From Nitrospira sp. (lineage in GTDB: Bacteria > Nitrospirota > Nitrospiria > Nitrospirales > Nitrospiraceae): 64,000 nt of DNA. Both the position numbers and the translations under genes were made by a program. Positions 27,315 through 33,634 of this stretch are shown piece by piece. Within the stretch, counting starts at the first letter, position 1. The number at the start of each line of letters is the position of its first letter. The notes below the pieces were generated by a model that was not told the DNA's origin, did no database searches, and was given only the letters and a program-made list of their open reading frames with translations. The DNA is taken from the NCBI GenBank assembly GCA_018242765.1, contig JAFEBH010000011.1, positions 62,001 to 126,000 of the forward strand, in the 5' to 3' direction.

Positions 27315-27915
27315 GGGAAGGGCAGGGCAACGCCTAACTTCTTGCAGCGACCACTGACTTCCCCTCTCTCTCTATTATTGACCAGGCGTGGAACCGGATC
27401 TTTGCGCAAGGCATGGGTCTACAAGATTGTCTAGGGTCTGTGCCTATTGTATCGAGGCAGGAGAGTTGGGGAAATCTTGCCTTGATTTTCTCTCATCTGC
27501 CTGTGTAACGTCAGACTAGGTGTGCGTTTCAGCGGATTGATGCCGTTGGTTCTGCCATTGAACCAATTCGTCGCAGCGTGAATTTCTGATGGTGCACGAG
27601 GCTGATCCAATAGCCTAGAGTTTTTGCAATAGGTTGGGGGTGTGTCGAGGTAAGTCCCAACGGGACGTGGCATGGACCACTCGCTGAGCGTGATCTACAC
27701 TTAACGAAAGACGGGATTATCCTGTGGGTCGGTTTTGCCGATATAGCAATCAGCAGGCGCGTGCGGAAGTAGTGTTTAGCCAGACTGTAAGGCAAGTGTG
27801 GACTCGGCAATGCCCCTGTTGCGGGAGATCTCTTCAGAAAGCCGATCCAATGAGTCCATGGGTTTGTGCCTGTGGATGGCGCAGTTGATGTTTCGAGCAA
27901 GAGGAGGGACGTAGG
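27315..27915. other. long gap, possibly holding one small CxxC gene
   Basis: About 600 bases with no well-supported gene on either strand. A short plus-strand frame at 27724-27888 (separate entry) is the only candidate. An imperfect AGGGGAAG / CTTCCCCT pair near 27313 and 27358 could form a weak hairpin after the receiver gene. Confidence 0.4.
27724..27888 (+). CDS. possible small zinc-knuckle protein
   Basis: An open frame ending at TGA 27886 encodes CPCCGRSLQKADP and, 11 residues further, CACGWRS, a compact four-Cys knuckle. The start is uncertain: GTG 27724 gives 54 residues and GTG 27769 is an alternative; neither has a strong ribosome site. The motif resembles other small CxxC proteins such as the one encoded at 26665-26901. 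Could be chance. Confidence 0.3.
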   Translation: MGRFCRYSNQQARAEVVFSQTVRQVWTRQCPCCGRSLQKADPMSPWVCACGWRS

Positions 27916-28056
27916 ATGATCCCTGTTTTGCACGACATGAGAGCCGCATTTTTCTTGGTGGTTGCCCTCGCCATGCTGGTATTTATTTGTGCGCTCGCCG
28001 GTATGGGAGCCGTATTGCGACCTGTTCGTTGGTCTGATCGCAACGGCTCTCGCTAG
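27916..28056 (+). CDS. 46-residue single-span membrane protein
   Basis: ATG 27916 is preceded by GAGGAGGGA at good distance. The product is MIPVLHDMRAAFF, then a hydrophobic helix of about 20 residues (LVVALAMLVFICALAGMGAV), then a basic tail (LRPVRWSDRNGSR), so the C-terminus is likely cytoplasmic. No family recognised. A strong ribosome site and clean helix argue that it is real. Confidence 0.55.
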   Translation: MIPVLHDMRAAFFLVVALAMLVFICALAGMGAVLRPVRWSDRNGSR

Positions 28057-28393
28057 CCAGGGTAGTGATTCATCTGCGTGATGGATCGCGGCGACTGATT
28101 TGTTTGCGCTTCGATCATTGCCTCGCTTCTTTCCCTCTAACTCATTCAATCTCCACTTTCTCTAGAGCGATCATCCCCTACCCATCCGGTCATCCGGCTA
28201 GATCTGAAAAATTGTTAGGCATCCTGCTGGTAATCGGCTAAACTTCTGTTGCTACATATCTTTATCAGTATTTGTGCTGTTGATATGTGTAGGTGGAGCG
28301 AGGACACATCGTGCGATCGTTCCTATGTCCGTCGGATAGGAATCCACGAGGAGCTGAGTTGTGAGCTTAGGAGGCCATAAGAGGAGAAAGGCT
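28057..28393. other. gap and 5' leader of pal
   Basis: 337 bases without a gene. A perfect 7-bp hairpin (TTCCTAT 28320-28326 with ATAGGAA 28336-28342) lies in the probable leader about 50 bases before the pal start. An AGGAG-rich stretch follows (28369-28390). Confidence 0.4.
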
Positions 28394-29044
28394 ATGACTA
28401 GAGTAGTCACGAAGTTGGGAGCGATAGTGGCCGTGGGGCTTCTTTTCTTGTCGGACCAAGGGTGTAGCAAGAAATGGGTGCAGTCCGAGAGTGAAGGCGG
28501 ATCAGGGAGTACTAGTTCAAAGGCTCCAACCATTTCCGGCGGAAGTCCAAGTGGAGAGCTCAATGGATTTTCGCGCAATCCTAACGAAGAACGTCTTTCG
28601 CAAGGCGGACAGAGTGGACAAGCCGGACATCCAACGAGTCTGAACCCCTCAAACGTCATCGTGCGGCAACAGGTAGAGCTCACGAAAGAAGAACAGGCTG
28701 CCGTCGAAGCCGGGTTGCAGGATGTGTTCTTCGGTTATGACCAATGGGCATTATCTGAAGCAGGTATGGAGGCGCTCAATCAGGATGCCGCTTATCTCAA
28801 GGACCATCCTGGAGCCGTGCTCAAGATCGAGGGCCATTGTGATGAGCGAGGGACGAGCGACTACAACATGGTGCTCGGTGACAAACGTGCCAAGGCGGCT
28901 CGCAACTACCTGAGAGAAGCGGGGATCAACCCCAATCAACTCGCGATCGTGTCATATGGGAAGGAGCGACCGTTCTGCAGCGAGCGAAACGAATCCTGCC
29001 ACCAGCAGAATAGACGGGGACACATGTTGCTGTCGACGAAGTGA
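28394..29044 (+). CDS. pal: peptidoglycan-associated lipoprotein (OmpA domain)
   Basis: 216 residues. Signal peptide with lipobox LSDQGC; the mature N-terminus is a Ser/Gly-rich linker of about 80 residues. The C-terminal OmpA domain has VFFGYDQWALSEAG, then LKIEGHCDERGTSDYNMVLG (peptidoglycan-binding Asp/Arg motif) and RAKAARNYL, then QLAIVSYGKERP. It anchors the outer membrane to peptidoglycan, normally with TolB; no tol genes are in the window. The start at 28394 follows AGAGGAGAAAGG; the in-frame GTG 28361 is less likely. Confidence 0.9.
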   Translation: MTRVVTKLGAIVAVGLLFLSDQGCSKKWVQSESEGGSGSTSSKAPTISGGSPSGELNGFSRNPNEERLSQGGQSGQAGHPTSLNPSNVIVRQQVELTKEEQAAVEAGLQDVFFGYDQWALSEAGMEALNQDAAYLKDHPGAVLKIEGHCDERGTSDYNMVLGDKRAKAARNYLREAGINPNQLAIVSYGKERPFCSERNESCHQQNRRGHMLLSTK

Positions 29045-29120
29045 GGACGGTTTCTAGAAGTGATTGTCGAGACGCATCTGGGTCTTCCTGATCCCGCGAC
29101 ACACTGAGGAGTCATCAGTA

Positions 29121-29501
29121 GTGAAAAAGCTTCGTTCCTTCTTCCAATCGGAACAGGCGGAAACTGTTCAGAACCGGCCGAATCCGGACGAACGCCGAGT
29201 GCAACCGCGGTTTACGGCTCAGTTTCGCGGCACATTTTCTGGAAGCAAACACGAAGGGCAGGGGCGAACAGTAGATATTTCAGCTGGTGGCTGTAAGATC
29301 GAAAGTGAGATGAAGGTGGAGCAAGGCGCGAAATTCGAGTGCCGGCTCCACATTCCAGGTCTTGATTGGCCGTTACGGATCGACGAAGCGACTGTGCGGT
29401 GGGTTGGGGCGAATAGCTTCGGCCTCTTGTTTTCACGTATTGCTCCAGACGAGTTGGTCAAACTGACATTAGCTCTCGCCGATCTCGAAGCGGACGAGTA
29501 A
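29121..29501 (+). CDS. PilZ-domain protein
   Basis: 126 residues. The c-di-GMP-binding motifs are ERRVQPRF (Arg25, Arg26, Arg30) and, after a strand, VDISAGG (Asp52 to Gly57). The rest is a small beta-barrel (LDWPLRIDEATVRWVG, FGLLFSRI). It would bind cyclic di-GMP and act on a partner. GTG 29121 is chosen because GAGGAG lies nine bases upstream; a TTG further upstream is in frame. Target unknown; EPS export and motility are usual PilZ outputs. Confidence 0.85.
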   Translation: MKKLRSFFQSEQAETVQNRPNPDERRVQPRFTAQFRGTFSGSKHEGQGRTVDISAGGCKIESEMKVEQGAKFECRLHIPGLDWPLRIDEATVRWVGANSFGLLFSRIAPDELVKLTLALADLEADE

Positions 29502-29537
29502 CCCCGCCTTCTTTATCGATAGTCACATCCACTTCGG

Positions 29538-29560
29538 GCCAGTCCCAGACACGGACTGGC
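29538..29560 (+). terminator. hairpin after PilZ gene
   Basis: Perfect 8-bp stem GCCAGTCC / GGACTGGC with a 7-base loop, followed by GCTTTCCC. The T-tract is short, so a weak or factor-assisted terminator. Confidence 0.5.
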
Positions 29561-29674
29561 GCTTTCCCATTCCGAAACGGTTGACACGGCCACCACAACT
29601 GTCAGAAAGTACGATGTCATGTGGCGTCTCGACTACGGAGTATCGAGGCGGGTTGTTGGAGAAAGGAGTCGGGA

Positions 29675-29836
29675 GTGGAACAGAGGTATGCAATCACCGT
29701 AAAGTTTTTCGTCGATGCTGATTCAGCAGAAGATGCTGAGGAAATGGTCGAGACTGCTTGTGAGAAGGCGTCGGCTTCGTTCCCCGAAATGAGTTACGAA
29801 GGGATTGAGGACATCGAAGAGGAAGAAGAGGATTAG
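29675..29836 (+). CDS. small acidic protein of unknown function
   Basis: 53 residues (GTG 29675 with AAAGGAG six bases upstream; an in-frame start at 29621 lacks one). It begins MEQRYAITVKFFVDADSAED and ends in a run of Glu/Asp (DIEEEEED). The alternating pattern and single helix suggest a small ferredoxin-like or ribosome-associated-type fold, but no family is recognised. It lies about 50 bases before msrA. Confidence 0.6.
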   Translation: MEQRYAITVKFFVDADSAEDAEEMVETACEKASASFPEMSYEGIEDIEEEEED

Positions 29837-29888
29837 TCGGTCTCCGTCTGCTGAAAGAATCCCGCACGTCACTCGACCAACTCACACC

Positions 29889-30452
29889 ATGGGGGACGAA
29901 TTACGAACGAGCGTACCAGGGAAGGATGTTGCCATCCTTGCCGGGGGCTGCTTTTGGTGTCTTGAAGCCGTCTATGATCAGGTGCGAGGCGTGGAAGCGG
30001 TCGAGTCTGGGTATATCGGTGGACTCCCAGACAATCCCACTTACGAAGCGGTCTGTGGGGGGCAGACAGGCCATGCTGAAGCCGTGCGGATCACGTTCAA
30101 TACAGCAGTGATCTCATACCAAGACCTGCTTGAAATATTTTTTGCGATTCACGATCCCACCACGCTCAATCGGCAAGGCAACGATATCGGTACGCAATAC
30201 CGTTCAGCGATCTTTTACCATAGTCCTGCCCAGCAACAAACGGCTGAGCAGGTGATTAAGGCCGTGGCAGATGAAAAACTGTATGCGGCTCCTATCGTGA
30301 CGCAGGTCATTGAGGCAAGGCGATGGTATGAAGCCGAAGCCTATCATCAGGAGTATTTTGCTCGAAATCCGCTACAGGGGTACTGCCAATTCGTAGTGGG
30401 ACCAAAGGTGGCAAAGTTTCGCAAGCAGTTTACCGCGAGGCTCAAGGCCTAA
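29889..30452 (+). CDS. msrA: peptide methionine-S-sulfoxide reductase A
   Basis: 187 residues. AILAGGCFWCLEAVYDQVRG holds the catalytic Cys21. ESGYIGG, GHAEAVRITF, FFAIHDPTTLNRQGNDIGTQ and YRSAIFYH are the other MsrA signatures. It reduces methionine-(S)-sulfoxide in oxidised proteins using thioredoxin. No signal peptide, so cytoplasmic. ATG 29889 is favoured; an upstream in-frame start at 29805 overlaps the small acidic gene. The resolving Cys may be in GYCQFVVGPK. Confidence 0.93.
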   Translation: MGDELRTSVPGKDVAILAGGCFWCLEAVYDQVRGVEAVESGYIGGLPDNPTYEAVCGGQTGHAEAVRITFNTAVISYQDLLEIFFAIHDPTTLNRQGNDIGTQYRSAIFYHSPAQQQTAEQVIKAVADEKLYAAPIVTQVIEARRWYEAEAYHQEYFARNPLQGYCQFVVGPKVAKFRKQFTARLKA

Positions 30453-30470
30453 CTCCAACGATTCTATTTC

Positions 30471-30908
30471 TTACTTACCGGACCATCTCATCAGCGTATC
30501 TCGTACCACTCCCAAGACCGCCGGTTTTTGAAAGACCTGATACAGACTGAGCCGTACTTCGACATGTACCGGGCAAAACGGCCATTCAGCGGCTGGATTC
30601 CCTTGCACTTCCGCTTTGATCACACCACCAGGTTCACTCGCTGAATTCTCGAGCACGATTAAGGGACTATTGGGATCGAGCAGGCACGTCTCGTCAGTCT
30701 GAGAAGACCGGAACGCAATCGGTTTGCTGAGCTGTGCGCGCTGTTGGCCGTCCGAAAAAACGGTGTCGCCTTCTCGAATAGGGCCGGATGGAGCAAATGA
30801 GTACAAAATAAGCGGTGCGAGCAGGATGACCAGAATCGCAAGTCCGATAGACCACAGCGGCGGTTCAGTCTGGCTCTGGTCATGTATGCTTTGGGAATCG
30901 TGTGCCAT
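30471..30908 (-). CDS. membrane-anchored protein of unknown function
   Basis: 145 residues with one helix (IGLAILVILLAPLILYSFAP, about residues 21-40) and an extracytoplasmic domain of about 100 residues with three cysteines (ETCLLDPNS, EWPFCPVHV). No family recognised. It is divergent from the phosphate porin gene and shares its upstream region, which holds the Pho-like repeats, so it may be under the same control. Confidence 0.65.
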   Translation of the reverse strand: MAHDSQSIHDQSQTEPPLWSIGLAILVILLAPLILYSFAPSGPIREGDTVFSDGQQRAQLSKPIAFRSSQTDETCLLDPNSPLIVLENSASEPGGVIKAEVQGNPAAEWPFCPVHVEVRLSLYQVFQKPAVLGVVRDTLMRWSGK

Positions 30909-30929
30909 GTGTGGCTAGATCGTAGCGAA

Positions 30930-30968
30930 TTAACAAGAGCGTAACAACTCTGTAGCATCATCCTAACC
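30930..30968 (+). promoter_or_regulatory. four-copy 11-bp direct repeat (Pho-box-like) before the porin gene
   Basis: TAACA at 30931, TAACA at 30942, TAGCA at 30953 and TAACC at 30964 are spaced exactly 11 bp. This is the layout of tandem PhoB/PhoP half-sites. It lies about 60-95 bases before the porin start and also upstream of the divergent gene ending its 5' side at 30908. The link to a phosphate porin and pst genes supports a phosphate-responsive operator. Confidence 0.68.
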
Positions 30969-31025
30969 TTCCTCATCTAACCTCCCTCTCCATTCAAACT
31001 GTGGCTAACCGAGGGAGGTACGTGA

Positions 31026-32366
31026 ATGAAGAGGTGGGGTTTAGTAAGCACCTTATCCGCGATTTGTTTGGGTCTGATCTTCACGGCTAATGTAGCTCAG
31101 GCGCAAATTGAAGATCTTCTCTATGAAAAAGGACAGATCACGAAAGAAGAATGGCTCAAGCTGAAAGCGGACCATGAAAAAGAAGAAGCAATCGTTCAAC
31201 AACAGTCTACGATTAAGAAATGGTTCGACAAGATCAGTATCCGAGGCTATGTACAAGCTCGCTATAGCTATCTTCCTGGAGATAAATCGATACGGAGTGA
31301 GTACGATAATACCATTCGAGATGATACAGGCTTCGCATTCCGGCGCGCTCGCATCGTCTTTTCAGGTGACATTACGGATTGGCTATCCTTTTATATCCAG
31401 CCTGAATTCGCAGGTAGTGTTCCCGGCACCACAGGCGATCAGAGTAATCATTTTGTCCAACTTCGTGACGCCTATACCGATATCTTTCTGCCTGTGCCCT
31501 TCCTTTTCTTCGACAAAAAGGATTTACGAATTCGTGCCGGACAATCCAAGGTTCCCTTTGGGTTCGAGAATCTCCAGTCCAGTCAGCAGCGGCTGGCCTT
31601 CGACCGAAGCGACGGACTCAACAGCGCGGCAAATGGGGAGCGAGACCTTGGTTTCTTTCTCTATTACACGCCGGATGAGAAACGAAAGCTATTCCGAAAG
31701 CTGATTGATTCCGGTCTCAAAGGATCCGGAGACTACGGTCTCTTAGGCATCGGGGTCTACAACGGCCAGACTCTCAATGTCTCGGAACGCAATGACAATA
31801 AACATGTCGTCGTCCATGCCACCTATCCTATGGAATTGCCCTACGGACAGATTATCCAGTTTGGCGCTGACGCATACCGTGGGACGTTCAATGTCGGGGC
31901 GACGGCGCCGTTGACGACGGGTGGTCCAGCTATTGCCAGGCCGAATAATGGCAACATTCTCGACGAACGAGTGGGAGTGCATTTTGTCCTGTTTCCGCAA
32001 CCAATCGGCATTCAAGCGGAGTGGAACTGGGGCCATGGGCCACAATTGAACGCGAGTCGAACAGCCGTCGAAGAGGGTAATGTTCAGGGCGGCTATGTCC
32101 AGGGGATGTATAAATGGGACGTGAACGACTGGGCGACCGTTATCCCCTATGTGCGGTATCAGGAGTACAGTGGAGGAAAGAAGCATCGGACCAATGCACC
32201 GTTTAATGTGGTCCGAGAATGGGAAGTTGGGATGGAGTGGCAGTTTACCAAGTCTTTAGAGTTCACAATCGCCTATGCTCGAAGCAGACGCACTGACACT
32301 CAAACTGCTCCTTATAACATCCGGGAAGGGGATATTGTTCGGACTCAATTGCAATATAACTTTTAG
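31026..32366 (+). CDS. phosphate-selective porin (OprO/OprP family)
   Basis: 446 residues. Signal peptide ends AQAQ near residue 27. A short helical segment (EEWLKLKADHEKEEAIVQQQ) precedes the barrel, as in OprO/P porins. Then KISIRGYVQARYSYLPGD, FRRARIVFSGDITDWLSFYI, LRIRAGQSKVPFGFENLQSS and RSDGLNSAANGERDLGFFLY are the family landmarks. The C-terminus ends in an aromatic strand (VRTQLQYNF). It should pass phosphate or polyphosphate across the outer membrane to PstS. GAGGGAGG lies upstream of the ATG. A strong hairpin follows the stop. Confidence 0.9.
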   Translation: MKRWGLVSTLSAICLGLIFTANVAQAQIEDLLYEKGQITKEEWLKLKADHEKEEAIVQQQSTIKKWFDKISIRGYVQARYSYLPGDKSIRSEYDNTIRDDTGFAFRRARIVFSGDITDWLSFYIQPEFAGSVPGTTGDQSNHFVQLRDAYTDIFLPVPFLFFDKKDLRIRAGQSKVPFGFENLQSSQQRLAFDRSDGLNSAANGERDLGFFLYYTPDEKRKLFRKLIDSGLKGSGDYGLLGIGVYNGQTLNVSERNDNKHVVVHATYPMELPYGQIIQFGADAYRGTFNVGATAPLTTGGPAIARPNNGNILDERVGVHFVLFPQPIGIQAEWNWGHGPQLNASRTAVEEGNVQGGYVQGMYKWDVNDWATVIPYVRYQEYSGGKKHRTNAPFNVVREWEVGMEWQFTKSLEFTIAYARSRRTDTQTAPYNIREGDIVRTQLQYNF

Positions 32367-32372
32367 AGCGGA

Positions 32373-32400
32373 GGAGAGGCAGGTTAGCACCTGTCTCTCC
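32373..32400 (+). terminator. strong hairpin after the porin gene
   Basis: 12-bp stem GGAGAGGCAGGT / ACCTGTCTCTCC with a TAGC loop; the single mismatch is a G-U pair in RNA. There is no long T-tract afterwards, so a terminator or an mRNA-stabilising hairpin. Confidence 0.6.
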
Positions 32401-32433
32401 AGTATAAGCAGAATTCAATGGAGATGACTCACA

Positions 32434-32488
32434 TGTAACACGGCTGTAACATTCGTGTAATGTCTCAGCAATACGACACCGTTAATAT
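32434..32488 (+). promoter_or_regulatory. three-copy TGTAACA Pho-box-like repeat and -10 before pstS
   Basis: TGTAACA at 32434, TGTAACA at 32445 and TGTAAT at 32456 have an exact 11-bp period. A TAATAT at 32483-32488 lies 21 bases after the last repeat, a fitting place for the -10 box of a PhoB-type activated promoter. The pstS start is about 45 bases further on. Confidence 0.72.
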
Positions 32489-32530
32489 TCGATGAAATTG
32501 GCGGACTCCGTGACTAGGAAAGGACTCCCT

Positions 32531-33523
32531 ATGAAACTGTTGGTTGCAAAGCATGGTCTATCGTGCGGTGTTCTCCTTGGAGCTCTTCTTTCGGTTACCC
32601 CGTCGGTCTATGCCGATGATGCCATCGTGCTCGACCCGGCTTTAAAAGGCTATGTGAAAGTCACCGGGGTAGCCGGTAATGTCAACAGTATCGGTTCAGA
32701 TACACTCAACAATCTCATGACGCTCTGGGCGGAAGGCTTTCGTAAGCAATATCCGAACGTCAAAATTCAAATCGAAGGCAAGGGCTCCAGTACTGCACCT
32801 CCGGCTTTGATTGAAGGAACGGCTCAGCTGGGGCCAATGTCCCGAGCAATGAAAAGCACCGAGATCGATTCTTTCGAGAGGAAGTTTCGGTACAAACCAA
32901 CTGCCTTCCCGGTGGCCATCGATGCGCTTGCGGTGTATGTCAACAAGGATAACCCTGTCCAAGGGCTTACGATGGCGCAGGTGGATGCGATCTTCTCGAA
33001 GACTCGCCGAGTTGGAGCGCAGCAGAACCTTGAGCGGTGGGGCCAACTGGGGATTACCGGCGAAGTGGCTGCCTCTCCGATCAGTGTCTACGGCCGAAAC
33101 TCCGCATCCGGCACCTATGGGTTTTTCAAAGAGTTTGCGCTGAAGAACGGCGATTTTAAGGATGAAGTCAAGGAACAGCCCGGTTCAGCATCCGTGGTGC
33201 AGGGAATTACAGAAGATCCGGCAGGTATCGGCTATAGTGGGATCGGGTACTTGACGTCCGGGGTTCGAGTCCTCCCATTGGCAGAAAAGGAGGGAGCACC
33301 CCTCGTGGCCCCCACACAAGCAAATGCCATAAATGGGTCCTATCCTCTCTGGCGTCATCTGTTGGTCTATGTTAATAAGGCGCCGAATAAGCCACTCGAT
33401 CCGCTCGTCAAGGAGTTTATCAAGTTCATTTATAGCAAAGAAGGTCAAGCCATCGTCATCAAGGACGGGTTTTTCCCGCTGCCCCAGAGCGTCATTGAAA
33501 AAGAATTGCCGAAGGTTGAATGA
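32531..33523 (+). CDS. pstS: phosphate ABC transporter substrate-binding protein
   Basis: 330 residues. Signal peptide cleaved near SVYADD. NSIGSDTLNNLMTLWAEGF, GKGSSTAPPALIEGTAQLGP and VYGRNSASGTYGFFKEF contain the Ser/Thr and Arg contacts typical of PstS-type phosphate binding. The form is that of the PstS paralogues of the PBP family with SDT/SRxM segments. It binds phosphate in the periplasm for PstC/PstA. ATG 32531 has AGGAAAGGA upstream; an earlier in-frame start lacks support. It is separated from pstC by a hairpin that should lower expression of the permease genes. Confidence 0.9.
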   Translation: MKLLVAKHGLSCGVLLGALLSVTPSVYADDAIVLDPALKGYVKVTGVAGNVNSIGSDTLNNLMTLWAEGFRKQYPNVKIQIEGKGSSTAPPALIEGTAQLGPMSRAMKSTEIDSFERKFRYKPTAFPVAIDALAVYVNKDNPVQGLTMAQVDAIFSKTRRVGAQQNLERWGQLGITGEVAASPISVYGRNSASGTYGFFKEFALKNGDFKDEVKEQPGSASVVQGITEDPAGIGYSGIGYLTSGVRVLPLAEKEGAPLVAPTQANAINGSYPLWRHLLVYVNKAPNKPLDPLVKEFIKFIYSKEGQAIVIKDGFFPLPQSVIEKELPKVE

Positions 33524-33544
33524 GGTTTGAATTCGGTTAGTAGG

Positions 33545-33590
33545 AGTGGGGTGGTCGTACAAAGGATCAGACCACGCACTATTTTTCTCG
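33545..33590 (+). terminator. attenuator-like hairpin between pstS and pstC
   Basis: Stem AGTGGGGTGGTC (33545-33556) with GACCACGCACT (33570-33580), one bulge and a 13-base loop, followed directly by ATTTTTCTC. This is a rho-independent terminator shape. It would make pstS mRNA more abundant than pstCAB, a common arrangement for binding-protein genes. Confidence 0.7.
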
Positions 33591-33634
33591 CTGTCCAAGG
33601 CTGGGACGTTGGAAGGACAGGCTAAGGTCAGAGC

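Noticed and set aside
27529..28149. 206-residue minus-strand open frame in the long gap
   Set aside because: Composition is low in hydrophobic patterning, there is no ribosome site, and it overlaps the 46-residue gene with a strong ribosome site on the other strand.
27500..28300. Possible CRISPR or tRNA in the long gaps
   Set aside because: No regularly spaced repeats and no cloverleaf with a TTC-loop consensus were found on either strand.
30930..30968. Considered as an ordinary sigma-70 promoter only
   Set aside because: The fourfold exact 11-bp period is not explained by -35/-10 boxes and fits a response-regulator array better.
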